Assembly: GCA_050485385.1 (NCBI GenBank)
Contig: JBJHBG010000015.1
Location: 1 to 52,619 of the forward strand
DNA length: 52,619 nt
Direction: 5' to 3'
DNA from: RECO01 sp050485385
GTDB taxonomy: Bacteria; Pseudomonadota; Alphaproteobacteria; Geminicoccales; Geminicoccaceae
Shown here: positions 1-8,694 of the stretch, piece after piece
Layout: each line of letters starts with the position of its first letter
Numbering within the stretch: the first letter of the stretch is position 1
Made by a program: the position numbers and the translations under genes
The notes under the pieces: generated by a model
What the model saw: the letters and a program-made list of their open reading frames with translations, nothing else
What the model was told of the DNA's origin: nothing
The model's database searches: none

Positions 1-539
1 AACGAGTGCTTGCCTTTGTGGCCGCGGATCACCCGCATCGACGACGGCTCGCCGACGATCACGCCGGCACAGCGAAAGCCCTCCTGCCGCAGCTCGGCCA
101 GGAGCGTGCGCACGCCGACGCAGCCGCTCTCCTCGGCGGAGGCGAGGGCGAGGTGGATGGGTCGACGCAAGGGTGCCGCCAGCATCGCCGGCACCTTGGC
201 GAGAATGACGGCGTCGAAACCCTTCATGTCGGTCACGCCGCGACCGATCAGCCGACCGTCGCGCTGGGTGAGGGCGAAGGGATCGGTGGTCCAGGGCTGG
301 TCGTCCACCGGCACCACGTCGACATGGCCCGAGAGCACGACGCCGTCGGGGCCATCGGGGCCGATGGTGACGAGCAGGTTCGCCTTGCCGCCGCCGGCAT
401 CGTAAACCCGCCGCGTCCGCGCCCCCTGCGCCCGCAGCCACGCCTCGACGTCGTCGACCAGCGGCAGGTTGGAATTCCGGCTGACCGTGTCGAAGCCGAC
501 GAGGCGGCACAGCATGTCGATCGTGGCGGCGGCGGGCAT
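1..539 (-). CDS. argE: Acetylornithine deacetylase-like M20 metallopeptidase (3' end cut by window)
   Basis: The minus-strand frame begins MPAAATIDMLCRLVGFDTVS and runs off the window edge, so only about 179 N-terminal residues are present. The N-terminal 'LVGFDTVSRNSNL' block, the metal-binding segment 'SGHVDVVPVDDQPW' and 'GRGVTDMKGFDAVI' are typical of the ArgE/DapE branch of M20 zinc hydrolases; 'ASAEESG' supplies the catalytic and metal-ligand glutamates. ArgE removes the acetyl group from N-acetylornithine in the cytoplasm. The ATG at 539-537 was chosen because it sits right at the family N-terminus. ArgJ is also encoded here (4728-5966), so the physiological substrate may be another N-acyl amino acid. 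No function-deciding residue can be seen in the missing part. Confidence 0.85.
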   Translation of the reverse strand, partial: MPAAATIDMLCRLVGFDTVSRNSNLPLVDDVEAWLRAQGARTRRVYDAGGGKANLLVTIGPDGPDGVVLSGHVDVVPVDDQPWTTDPFALTQRDGRLIGRGVTDMKGFDAVILAKVPAMLAAPLRRPIHLALASAEESGCVGVRTLLAELRQEGFRCAGVIVGEPSSMRVIRGHKGKHS

Positions 540-704
540 GGCGGTCTCGCGAACGGTGGCGGCGGATGCAGCAAAGTCTTGTCACGGCACGGCAAGACTC
601 GGCACTGTAACCTGGATGACGGAGGGCACCGCATCAAGCCGAAGCGGCGCGGGACACCCTTGCCGTTCCGCCGCCGATCCGTCGCGGACATGGGAGACCT
701 GGAG

Positions 705-2306
705 ATGACCCTCAAAGCCCGGCTGCTCGGCGCCGCTGCGGCCGCCGTCCTGGTGGCAGGCAGCGTGCAGGCCGAGACGATCACGATCGCCCTGTCGTCG
801 GAGCCGAGTGCGGCCGACCCGCACTTCCACAATCTCGGCCCGAACAACCAGCTACGCCGCCACGTCTTCGAGAGCCTCGTGCAACAGAACGAGGTGCAGC
901 AGCTCATGCCCGGCCTCGCCACCGACTGGGAGCCGATCGACGACACCACTTGGCGCTTCGATCTCCGCCAGGGCGTGACGTTCCACGACGGTCGGCCCTT
1001 CGAGGCGCAGGACGTGGTGTGGACGCTCTGCCGCATCCCGAACGTGGCGGACAGCCCCTCGTCGTTCCAGATCTACACCAACGCCATCGTGGCGGTGGAG
1101 ATCCCGGACCCGCACACGCTGATCCTCAAGACCGAGGACGCCTATCCGCTGCTGCCGACCGAGGTCTCGACCTGGGGCATCATCAAGGCGCCGGATGACG
1201 CGCAGGACCTGGTCTTCGAGCCGGACGGCTGCGACTACGCGGGCACCTATCCCGAGACCGGAGCCTTCAACTCGCTCGAACTGGCCAACGGCACCGGCCC
1301 CTACAAGTTCACGACCTTCACGCGCGGCGACCGCATCGTGCTCGACGCCAATCCCGACTACTGGGGCGACGCGCCGACCTTCGATCAGGTGATCCTGCGG
1401 CCCATCACCTCCGACGGCCCCCGCGTCGCGGCCTTGCTCGCGGGCGACGTCGACTTCATCGAGAACCCACCCCTGCAGGACCTCGCGCGGCTGGAGGCCG
1501 ACCCGAACACCGAGGTGGTTCAGGGCCTGTCCAACCGCGTCATCTACCTGCACATGGACCAGTACCTCGACGACAGCCCCGGCATCAGCGGCGTCGACGG
1601 CAACCCCTTGAAGGACAAGCGGGTGCGCGAGGCGCTGTCGCTCGCCATCAACCGCGAGGCCATCGTCGAGCGGCTGATGGGCGGCGTCGCCGTGGCCGCG
1701 GGTGAGCTGCTGCCGCCCTCGATGTTCGGCGCCAACCCCGACGCGCAGCCGACCCCGTTCGATCCCGACCGTGCCATGGAACTGCTGGCCGAGGCGGGCT
1801 ACGCCGACGGCTTCCGGATCGTCTTGGGCACACCCAACGACCGCTACATCAACGACGACCGCATCGCCCAGGCGGTCGCGCAGATGTGGTCGCGCATCGG
1901 CGTCGAGACCGAGGTCGACGCCATGACCGCGAGCGTCTTCTTCAGCCGGCGCAACAACTTCGAGTTCAGCGTCTACCTCGCCGGCTGGGGTTCCGGCACC
2001 GGCGAGATGAGCTCGCCGCTGGTGTCGCTGGTGGCCACCATGGACTCGGCGCGCGGCATGGGCGGCACCAACCGCGGCCGCTACTCCAACCCGGAGATGG
2101 ACGCGGTCGTGACCGAGGCACTGCGCACGGTCGATGCCGAGGCGCGCGAGGCGCTGTTGCAGCAGGCGAGCCGCATGGTGATCGAGGACTTCGGCATCCT
2201 GCCGCTGCACTTCGAAGTGACGCCATGGGCGTTCAGGACCGGCCTCGGCTACACGCCGCGGGCGGATCAGTACACCTTGGCGATGTCCATCACCAAGGCG
2301 GAGTAG
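705..2306 (+). CDS. ABC transporter substrate-binding protein, family 5 (peptide/opine type)
   Basis: A periplasmic solute-binding protein of 533 residues. The N-terminus MTLKARLLGAAAAAVLVAGS is a Sec signal peptide ending about SVQA|ET. The body carries the SBP_bac_5 signatures 'TWRFDLRQGVTFHDGRPFEAQDV' (shortened: the TWRF-LR-GV-FHDG block), 'GTGPYKFTTF' and 'VREALSLAINREAIV'. Such proteins deliver di/oligopeptides, nickel chelates or opines to an ABC permease. No permease or ATPase gene lies next to it in the window, so it is an orphan component here and its ligand cannot be read. ATG 705 was preferred over ATG 690 because GGAGA at 693-697 is well spaced and the signal peptide then starts cleanly; the open frame further upstream is antisense to argE. 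Confidence 0.9.
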   Translation: MTLKARLLGAAAAAVLVAGSVQAETITIALSSEPSAADPHFHNLGPNNQLRRHVFESLVQQNEVQQLMPGLATDWEPIDDTTWRFDLRQGVTFHDGRPFEAQDVVWTLCRIPNVADSPSSFQIYTNAIVAVEIPDPHTLILKTEDAYPLLPTEVSTWGIIKAPDDAQDLVFEPDGCDYAGTYPETGAFNSLELANGTGPYKFTTFTRGDRIVLDANPDYWGDAPTFDQVILRPITSDGPRVAALLAGDVDFIENPPLQDLARLEADPNTEVVQGLSNRVIYLHMDQYLDDSPGISGVDGNPLKDKRVREALSLAINREAIVERLMGGVAVAAGELLPPSMFGANPDAQPTPFDPDRAMELLAEAGYADGFRIVLGTPNDRYINDDRIAQAVAQMWSRIGVETEVDAMTASVFFSRRNNFEFSVYLAGWGSGTGEMSSPLVSLVATMDSARGMGGTNRGRYSNPEMDAVVTEALRTVDAEAREALLQQASRMVIEDFGILPLHFEVTPWAFRTGLGYTPRADQYTLAMSITKAE

Positions 2307-2421
2307 GGCACCCTCCGCTGCGCCCGAGACCCTTCGCCGGCCGCACTCGCTGACGTTGCGGTTGCGCCGGCCGTCGGTTCTGCACTAGGCGACGCCATCG
2401 CTTTCCTCCGAGGACCTGTCG

Positions 2422-3756
2422 ATGGCATCGCCCGCTGCCTTTTCCGACCTCAGCCCCGTCATCCTCGCCGGCGGATCCGGCACCCGGCTCTGGCCCTTGA
2501 GCCGCCGCCGCTTTCCCAAGCATCTGATCGCGCTGGGCGGCGACGACACGCTGTTGCAGGCGACCGCCAAGCGGGTGCTGGCGGCGGCACCCGCCGACCG
2601 CGTCCTGACCGTCGGCGCGGTCGATCAGGCGGCGCTGTTGGAGGCACAACTCGCCACGGTCGACCCCGCGCTGGCGCCTGGCCTCGTGCTGGAGCCTGCC
2701 GCGCGCAACACCGCCGCAGCCTGCGCCGCCGCCGCCCTGCTCGCGGCCGAACGCTTCGGCGGCGAACAACTCTTGTGGGTCTGCGCCGCCGACCATCTGA
2801 TGGGCGATCCGGCAGCCCTGCTCCAGGCCCTGGGTCACGCCGCCAAGGCCGCACGGGCGGGCGACCTCGTCACCTTCGGCATCGAGCCGGCCTACCCCGA
2901 ACCCGGCTTCGGCTACATCCAAGTCGGCGACGGCATCGCCGGCAGCAGCGTCCATCGCGTCCGCCGCTTCGTCGAAAAGCCCCTGCCGGCGGTGGCCGAG
3001 CGCATGCTCGCCGAGGGCGGCCACTTGTGGAACAGCGGCATGTTCGTGTTCCGCGCCGACCGCTTCCTCGAGGAGATGGAGGCGCACGCCCCGGCCATCC
3101 TGGAGGCGACGCGGGCCGCTGTCGACGCCGGCGGCGGCCAGCCCTTCGTGCCCGGCGACGGCTATGGCGCCATCCCCTCCGAGCCGGTCGACAAGGCGGT
3201 GATGGAGGTCTCGTCGCGCATCGCCGTCGTGCCGTGCGATCCCGAATGGTCCGACGTCGGCTCGTGGCACGCGGTCTGGGAGGTGACGCCGAAGGACGCG
3301 GGCGGCAACGCCGTGGTGGGCGACGGCTGGGTCGAGGCCAGCCGCGACTGCCTCGTCATGGCGGGCGAACGGCTGGTCGCCGCGGTCGGCGTCAGGGATC
3401 TCGCCATCGTCGACACGCCGGACGCGGTGATGGTGGCGGATCGGAGCAACTCCGCCGCGGTGAAGGACATGGTCGCCCGCCTGGTCGCGGCGCGCCGGAC
3501 GGAGGCGACCGACTACCGCCGCACCATCGAGCCCTGGGGCGAGCGGCGGCCGTGCCTGGAGTTGGGCAGCCTCCGCGTCAGCGAGCTGCGGGTGGCGCCG
3601 GGGGCGACGCTGGTCGTCGCGGCGACGGGCACCGTCGACCTCTACGACGACCAGGGCCACCATGTGGCGGTGCCGGCCGGCACGACCTGGCAGGCGGCCA
3701 ACACGACCGGCGGCGTGCAGCGCTGGGTCGAGATCGCGCGGGCGCCGGGCGGCTGA
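2422..3756 (+). CDS. manC: Mannose-1-phosphate guanylyltransferase
   Basis: Makes GDP-mannose from mannose-1-phosphate and GTP for surface polysaccharides. The nucleotidyltransferase signature 'ILAGGSGTRLWPLSRRRFPK' lies near residues 13-33, followed by 'LEPAARNTA', 'WNSGMFVFRAD' and 'VPCDPEWSDVGSW', all typical of the ManC/AlgA family. The protein has 444 residues, somewhat short for the usual bifunctional type II enzymes (about 470-480). The C-terminal ~80 residues keep 'RPWG'-like 'IEPWGERRP' and a cupin-like strand pattern but lack the histidine-rich QxHxHRxEHW metal site, so isomerase activity is probably lost. GAGGA lies upstream of the ATG. No polysaccharide genes accompany it in the window. 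Confidence 0.9.
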   Translation: MASPAAFSDLSPVILAGGSGTRLWPLSRRRFPKHLIALGGDDTLLQATAKRVLAAAPADRVLTVGAVDQAALLEAQLATVDPALAPGLVLEPAARNTAAACAAAALLAAERFGGEQLLWVCAADHLMGDPAALLQALGHAAKAARAGDLVTFGIEPAYPEPGFGYIQVGDGIAGSSVHRVRRFVEKPLPAVAERMLAEGGHLWNSGMFVFRADRFLEEMEAHAPAILEATRAAVDAGGGQPFVPGDGYGAIPSEPVDKAVMEVSSRIAVVPCDPEWSDVGSWHAVWEVTPKDAGGNAVVGDGWVEASRDCLVMAGERLVAAVGVRDLAIVDTPDAVMVADRSNSAAVKDMVARLVAARRTEATDYRRTIEPWGERRPCLELGSLRVSELRVAPGATLVVAATGTVDLYDDQGHHVAVPAGTTWQAANTTGGVQRWVEIARAPGG

Positions 3757-3884
3757 CACCCTCGGCCGGTTCGTGGCGAGCGCCGGCAGAGCACGTCGGA
3801 AAGCGCTCCAGCGCGCGCTCCGCTCTTGACAGCGCGGCGCGCCGGGCCGACCTCCGCGAGCGACGGACACGAAAGGAGCGTTCC

Positions 3885-4721
3885 TTGCAACCCTTCCTCA
3901 AGACGGCCTTGGCCGCGGCCGTGGTCGGTGCCCTGGCGCTGCCGCTCGGCACCGTGGCGGCGGACGAGACCGATCCGGTGGTCGCCAGCGTCGACGGCAC
4001 CGAACTCCGCCTCAGCGATCTCGCCCGCGAGCAGGCGGCATTGCCGGAGCAGTACCGGCAGATGCCGATGCCGATGCTGTTCGACGTGCTGCGCACCCGT
4101 GCCATCGAGGGCACCTTGCTCGCCGCCGAAGCCGAGCGCCGCGACCTCGCCGCCGACCCCGAAGTGCGCGAAGCGCTCGCCGCGCTCGAGCGCGCGGTCA
4201 TGCGCAACCGGCTGGTCGAGCTGACCTTCGAGGACGCGGTCACCGAGGAGAAGCTGCGTGCCCGCTACGAGGAGCGCGCCGCCGAGCCGGGCTTCTCCTA
4301 CGAGGAGGTCCGCGCCAGCCATATCCTGGTCGAGACCGAGGAGGAGGCGCAGGCGCTGATCGCGGAGTTGGGCGAGGGGGCCGACTTCGCCGAGCTGGCG
4401 CGCGAGCACTCGCGCGATCCGGCAGGAGCCGGCGGCGGCGATCTCGGCTGGTTCACCAAGGAGCGGATGGTCGAGCCCTTCGCCGAGGCGGCGTTCGCCC
4501 AGGAGCCGGGCACCGTCGGCGCCGCGCCGGTGGCAACCCAGTTCGGCTGGCACGTCATCGAGGTGGTCGACCGCCGGACCGTCACGCCGAGCTTCGAGCA
4601 GCTCCAAAGCGAGCTGCGCGACGCGCTGGGCCGCGAGGCGCTGACGGCGCTGATGGAGGACCTCCGCGCCGAGGCCAGCATCGAGCGCTTCGAGATGGAC
4701 GGCACGCCGGTCGAGGAGTAG
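3885..4721 (+). CDS. Secreted parvulin-type peptidyl-prolyl cis-trans isomerase
   Basis: A periplasmic folding catalyst of 278 residues related to PrsA/SurA/PpiC. The N-terminus LQPFLKTALAAAVVGALAL is a signal peptide; a SurA-like helical region with 'VVASVDGTELRLSDL' follows. The parvulin domain spans roughly residues 140-240, with 'VRASHILVETEEEA', 'FAELAREHSRDP', 'GGGDLGWFTKERMVEPF' and 'FGWHVIEV'. The start is a TTG at 3885-3887, chosen because AAGGAG at 3873-3878 sits six bases upstream and the signal peptide begins there; the open frame continues far upstream without a plausible start. argJ follows after six bases, so the two are probably cotranscribed. Confidence 0.9.
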   Translation: MQPFLKTALAAAVVGALALPLGTVAADETDPVVASVDGTELRLSDLAREQAALPEQYRQMPMPMLFDVLRTRAIEGTLLAAEAERRDLAADPEVREALAALERAVMRNRLVELTFEDAVTEEKLRARYEERAAEPGFSYEEVRASHILVETEEEAQALIAELGEGADFAELAREHSRDPAGAGGGDLGWFTKERMVEPFAEAAFAQEPGTVGAAPVATQFGWHVIEVVDRRTVTPSFEQLQSELRDALGREALTALMEDLRAEASIERFEMDGTPVEE

Positions 4722-4727
4722 CCGCCC

Positions 4728-5966
4728 ATGGCCACGCTCGCGCGTTCGCCCCTTGCCCCGGCGACCGCCGACGGCAGCGCTCCCGCGGTCGCGGGCGTGC
4801 GCGCGGCGGCCCTCGAGAGCGGCCTGCGCTATCGGGGCCGGCTCGACCTGGCACTGATCGAGTTCGCGCCCGGCGCCACCGTCGCCGGCCTGTTGACCAC
4901 CTCGGCCACGCCCGGCCATCCGGTCCTCTGGTGCCGCAAGGTGCTGCCGCACGGCAAGGCGCGGGCGGTGATCGTCAACGCCGGCAACGCCAACGTCTTC
5001 AATGGTGCGGCCGGCGACGAGGCGGTCGAGACCGAAGTGCGGGCGGTGGCGCGAGCCCTCGACTGTGCCGCCGAGGAAGTGCTGGTGGCCTCGACCGGCA
5101 TCATCGGCCAGAAGCTCGACGGTGCGGCCATCGCGGCGTTGGTGCCGACGCTCGTCGAGGGACTGGCGGCGGACGGCTTGGCCGACGCCGCCAAGGCCAT
5201 CATGACCACCGACACCTTCCCCAAGACGGCGGCCGCCTCGGCCGAGATCGCGGGCGTGCCCGTGCGCCTCACCGGCCTTGCCAAGGGCTCGGGCATGATC
5301 GCGCCCGACATGGCGACCATGCTCGCCTTCGTCGTGACCGATGCGAAGCTGCCGGCACCGGTGCTGCGCACGCTGCTGCGCCGGGCGGCCGACCGCAGCT
5401 TCCACTCCACCACGGTCGACAGCGACACCTCGACCTCGGACACGCTCTTACTGGTGGCGAGCGGCGCTGCGGCCAATGTCCCGATCGACGATGTCGACGA
5501 CGACCGTCTGCGCGACTTCGCCAGGGCGCTGGAGCAGGTGTGCCTGGAGCTGGCGCTGCTGGTGGTGCGTGACGGCGAGGGTGCCCAGAAGCTGGTCGAG
5601 ATCCGCGTAACCGGCGCCGCCGACGCCGATGCCGCCCGTCGGACGGGCCTCGCCATCGCCAACTCACCCCTGGTCAAGACCGCGATCGCCGGCGGCGACG
5701 CCAATTGGGGCCGCGTCGTCATGGCGGTCGGCAAATCCGGTGAGGCGGTCGACCCGTCGCGGCTGCGGATCGCCTTCGGCGGCACGACGATCAGCGCCGG
5801 CGGCGGCGTGGTGGAGGGCTACGACGAGGCGGTGGTCGCCGCTCACCTCGCCGGGCGCGAGGTGCTGGTCGAGGTCGGCCTCGGCCTCGGCGACGGCGCC
5901 GCCACGGTCTGGACCTGCGATCTGACCCACGGCTACATCGACATCAACGCCGACTACCGGTCCTGA
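4728..5966 (+). CDS. argJ: Glutamate N-acetyltransferase / amino-acid acetyltransferase (ArgJ)
   Basis: Transfers acetyl from N-acetylornithine to glutamate, recycling the acetyl group in arginine synthesis; many homologues also use acetyl-CoA. The protein has 412 residues, the usual length. The self-cleavage motif 'KGSGMIAPDMATMLAF' is intact, and the nucleophilic threonine of MAT is residue 197; cleavage before it would give alpha and beta chains. 'IVNAGNANVFNG', 'STGIIGQKL' and the late 'DANWGRVVMA' block are also family hallmarks. It starts six bases after the parvulin gene and is followed four bases later by mutT. Whether it is mono- or bifunctional cannot be decided from sequence alone. 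Confidence 0.96.
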   Translation: MATLARSPLAPATADGSAPAVAGVRAAALESGLRYRGRLDLALIEFAPGATVAGLLTTSATPGHPVLWCRKVLPHGKARAVIVNAGNANVFNGAAGDEAVETEVRAVARALDCAAEEVLVASTGIIGQKLDGAAIAALVPTLVEGLAADGLADAAKAIMTTDTFPKTAAASAEIAGVPVRLTGLAKGSGMIAPDMATMLAFVVTDAKLPAPVLRTLLRRAADRSFHSTTVDSDTSTSDTLLLVASGAAANVPIDDVDDDRLRDFARALEQVCLELALLVVRDGEGAQKLVEIRVTGAADADAARRTGLAIANSPLVKTAIAGGDANWGRVVMAVGKSGEAVDPSRLRIAFGGTTISAGGGVVEGYDEAVVAAHLAGREVLVEVGLGLGDGAATVWTCDLTHGYIDINADYRS

Positions 5967-5970
5967 GGCC

Positions 5971-6378
5971 GTGGCCGACCGGCCCCTGCTGCTGGTGGTG
6001 GCGTGCGCGCTGGTCGACGTCGACGGCCGCGTCCTCGTCGCCCAACGGCCGCCGGGCAAGACCATGGCCGGGCTGTGGGAGTTTCCCGGCGGCAAGGTGC
6101 AGGACGGCGAGGCGCCGGAGGCGGCCCTGATCCGCGAGCTGCGGGAGGAACTGGCGGTCGACACGGTGGCGAGCTGCCTCGCTCCCCTCACCTTCGCGAG
6201 CCACGGCTACGACCGCTTTCACCTGCTGATGCCGCTCTACGTCTGCCGCGTCTGGCAGGGCCGGCCGGAGGGACGCGAGGGCCAAGCACTGCGCTGGGTG
6301 CGGCCGATGGACCTTAGAAATCTGCCGATGCCGCCGGCCGACGAGCCGCTCGTCGCCCACCTGATCGACCTGCTCTGA
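5971..6378 (+). CDS. mutT: 8-oxo-dGTP diphosphatase-type Nudix hydrolase
   Basis: A 135-residue Nudix hydrolase, the size of MutT. The Nudix box is complete: 'GGKVQDGEAPEAALIREL' followed by 'REELAV', matching GX5EX7REUXEEXGU apart from the terminal glycine position. 'LWEFPGGK' precedes it, and the C-terminal 'LRWVRPMDLRNLPMPPAD' resembles the MutT substrate loop that reads oxidised guanine. The expected role is cleansing oxidised dGTP from the nucleotide pool. The GTG start at 5971 follows the argJ stop by four bases with GAGG just upstream, which indicates coupling to argJ. Confidence 0.92.
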   Translation: MADRPLLLVVACALVDVDGRVLVAQRPPGKTMAGLWEFPGGKVQDGEAPEAALIRELREELAVDTVASCLAPLTFASHGYDRFHLLMPLYVCRVWQGRPEGREGQALRWVRPMDLRNLPMPPADEPLVAHLIDLL

Positions 6379-6387
6379 GGGCGCGCG

Positions 6388-7320
6388 TTGGACGCCATCG
6401 TCACGGTCGCGCTGCCGCTCTTCGCCCTGATGGCCATCGGCTACGCGGTCGTCCGCGCCCGGCTCGTCCCGGACGGCACGGTCAGCGGCCTCAACGGCTT
6501 CGCCTTCTTCGTCGCCATTCCGGCGTTGCTGTTCGACAAGATCCGCACGACCCCGCTGGAGGCGCTGCTCGACCTCCGCTTCGTCGCCGCCTACTACGTG
6601 CCGACGCTCCTGCTGTTCTTCGCCGTGCTCCTGGTGAGCTGCTACGTCTTCCGGTTCGAGCGCCGGTTCGCGGTGATCCAGGGGCTCGCCGCCATCTTCA
6701 CCAATTCCGGCTACATGGGCATCGCCCTGCTCTTGACCATGGGCGGCCCGGCCTTGGCGCTGCCGGCGGTGGTCATCGTGTCGCTCGACAACCTCATCGT
6801 CGTGCCGATCGCCTTGGCCCTGCTCGAGGCCGGCCGTGGCGGCGGGCTCGGCTTCGTCGTCACCCTCGCCCGCAGCCTCGCCACCCATCCGATCATCCTG
6901 GCGGTCTCGCTGGGCATCGTCGCCGGCGTGCTCGGCCTCGCCCCACCGGCGCCGTTGCAGACCGTGATCGAGCTCCTGGCCGGAGCCACCGTGCCGTGCG
7001 CGCTGTTCGCCCTCGGCGGCTCGCTGGTCGGCGTGCCCCTGTCCGACGCCAAGCGCGAGGTCGCGGTCCTCAGCACCTTGAAGATGCTGGTCCATCCCGC
7101 ACTCGTGGCGCTGTTCGTCTACGTGCTGATCCCGCTCGAGCCGACGCTGGCGATGACGACGCTGATCGTCACCGCCCTGCCGACGGCGACGATGGTGTTC
7201 GTCATGGCGCAGCGCTACGAGACCTACGTACTCCGCTCGTCGACCGTCGTCCTCGTGACCCACGTGATCTCGGTCGCCACGGTCTCGGCCCTGCTCGCGT
7301 GGTACGGCCCGCGTCTTTGA
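6388..7320 (+). CDS. AEC (auxin efflux carrier) family permease
   Basis: A polytopic inner-membrane protein of 310 residues with about ten hydrophobic segments, arranged as two five-helix halves. 'LNGFAFFVAIPALLF', 'NSGYMGIALL' and 'ALGGSLVG' are characteristic of the AEC/MdcF branch, whose bacterial members move dicarboxylates, malonate or amino acids. The start is TTG at 6388, nine bases after the mutT stop, with GAGG of the overlapping mutT terminus as a possible ribosome site. It ends three bases from the converging hemA stop with no terminator between them. The substrate cannot be predicted. Confidence 0.85.
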   Translation: MDAIVTVALPLFALMAIGYAVVRARLVPDGTVSGLNGFAFFVAIPALLFDKIRTTPLEALLDLRFVAAYYVPTLLLFFAVLLVSCYVFRFERRFAVIQGLAAIFTNSGYMGIALLLTMGGPALALPAVVIVSLDNLIVVPIALALLEAGRGGGLGFVVTLARSLATHPIILAVSLGIVAGVLGLAPPAPLQTVIELLAGATVPCALFALGGSLVGVPLSDAKREVAVLSTLKMLVHPALVALFVYVLIPLEPTLAMTTLIVTALPTATMVFVMAQRYETYVLRSSTVVLVTHVISVATVSALLAWYGPRL

Positions 7321-7323
7321 GGC

Positions 7324-8541
7324 TCAGGCGGCAACCTGCCGGGCGAGCCCCAGCGTCTGCCACACGTCGACCAGCGCCGTCGCGAGATGGTCCACCAGCC
7401 GGTCGTCGTGGAGCGGCGTCGGCGTGATGCGCAGCCGCTCGGTGCCCCGCGCCACGGTCGGGTAGTTGATCGGCTGGATGTAGATACCGTGCCGCTCGAT
7501 GAGGAGGTCGGTCGCCTGCTTGCAGCGCACCGGGTCGCCCACCGGCACCGGCACGATGTGCGAGGGGTTGTCCATCACGGGCAAGCCGGCCTGCCGCAGC
7601 CGTCGCTTGACGGTGCGCGCCCGCTCCTGGTGCCGTGCCCGCTCGAGGGCGCTGACCTTGAGATGACGCACGGCGGCGGTGGCTGCCGCGCAGACCGCCG
7701 GCGCCAGCGACGTGGTGAAGATGAAGCCCGGGGCCTGCGAACGCACCGCGTCGACGACGGCGGCCGACGCCGCGATGTAGCCACCCATGCAGCCGAACGC
7801 CTTGGCGAGCGTCCCCTGAACGATGGTCAGCCGGTCCATCAGCCCGCGCGCTTCGGCGACGCCGCCGCCGCGCGGACCGTACATGCCGACCGCGTGCACC
7901 TCGTCGAGAAAGGTCATCGCCCCATAGCGATCCGCGAGGTCGCAGATCGCCTCGATCTCGCCGATGTCGCCGTCCATCGAGTACACGCTCTCGAAGGCGA
8001 TCAGCTTCGCCTGGTCCAGCGGCAACGCGCGGAGCAGGCTCTCCAGGTGCTCCAGGTCGTTGTGGCGGAAGACCTGCTTCTTGCAGCGGCTCTGCTTGAT
8101 GCCCTCGATCATCGAGGCGTGGTTCATGGCGTCCGACAGGATGACGCAGTCGGGCAGCGTCTTGGCCACGGTGGAGAGGGTCGCCTCGTTGGCGATGTAG
8201 CCCGAGGTGAAGACGAGGGCTGCCGCCTTGCCGTGCAGGTCGGCCAGTTCCTCCTCCAGCATCACGTGCAGGTGGTTGGTGCCGGAGATGTTGCGCGTGC
8301 CGCCCGCGCCGGTGCCGAAGCGCTTGACCGCGTCGACCGCCGCCTCGCGCGTCGCCGGATGCTGGCCCATGCCGAGATAGTCGTTGGAACACCACACCAC
8401 GACCTCGCGCAAGCCCTCGGGCGTGTGGTGGTGCGCCAAGGGAAAGCGGCCGGCCTGGCGTTCCAGGTCGGCGAAGACGCGGTAGCGTCCTTCGGCGCGA
8501 ATCGCCGCCACCGTGTCCGCGAAGTACCGCTCGTAGTCCAT
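7324..8541 (-). CDS. hemA: 5-aminolevulinate synthase
   Basis: Condenses glycine and succinyl-CoA to 5-aminolevulinate, the first heme/chlorophyll precursor; this C4 route is the one used by Alphaproteobacteria. The 405-residue frame begins MDYERYFADTVAAIRAEGRY and has the alpha-oxoamine synthase blocks 'WCSNDYLGMGQHP', 'GTGAGGTRNISGT', 'SDAMNHASMIEGI', 'FLDEVHAVGMYG' and the PLP lysine in 'GTLAKAFGCMGGYI'. ATG 8541 has GGAGA about eight bases upstream. The open frame reaches further upstream (to 8778) but that extension is unlike any family N-terminus. It is divergent from the N-formylglutamate amidohydrolase-like gene, with 153 bases between them. Confidence 0.97.
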   Translation of the reverse strand: MDYERYFADTVAAIRAEGRYRVFADLERQAGRFPLAHHHTPEGLREVVVWCSNDYLGMGQHPATREAAVDAVKRFGTGAGGTRNISGTNHLHVMLEEELADLHGKAAALVFTSGYIANEATLSTVAKTLPDCVILSDAMNHASMIEGIKQSRCKKQVFRHNDLEHLESLLRALPLDQAKLIAFESVYSMDGDIGEIEAICDLADRYGAMTFLDEVHAVGMYGPRGGGVAEARGLMDRLTIVQGTLAKAFGCMGGYIAASAAVVDAVRSQAPGFIFTTSLAPAVCAAATAAVRHLKVSALERARHQERARTVKRRLRQAGLPVMDNPSHIVPVPVGDPVRCKQATDLLIERHGIYIQPINYPTVARGTERLRITPTPLHDDRLVDHLATALVDVWQTLGLARQVAA

Positions 8542-8694
8542 CGGGTTCGTTCTCCAGCCCGGTCCCCAAGGGGGCGCCGCAAGGTTCAGGTGCCACGCCG
8601 CGACTTGGAATGATGTAAGGATAGGTCTACGCCTGCGGCAACCGAGACACGGGTCGCATGCTGTGCATCCGAAGAGCAGGACGAGGGAGCGGGT

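Noticed and set aside
6..704. Upstream extension of the binding-protein frame
   Set aside because: It is antisense to argE; the true start at 705 has a ribosome site and a signal peptide.
2290..3870. 526-codon minus-strand frame opposite manC
   Set aside because: Antisense shadow of manC with no recognisable motif or ribosome site.
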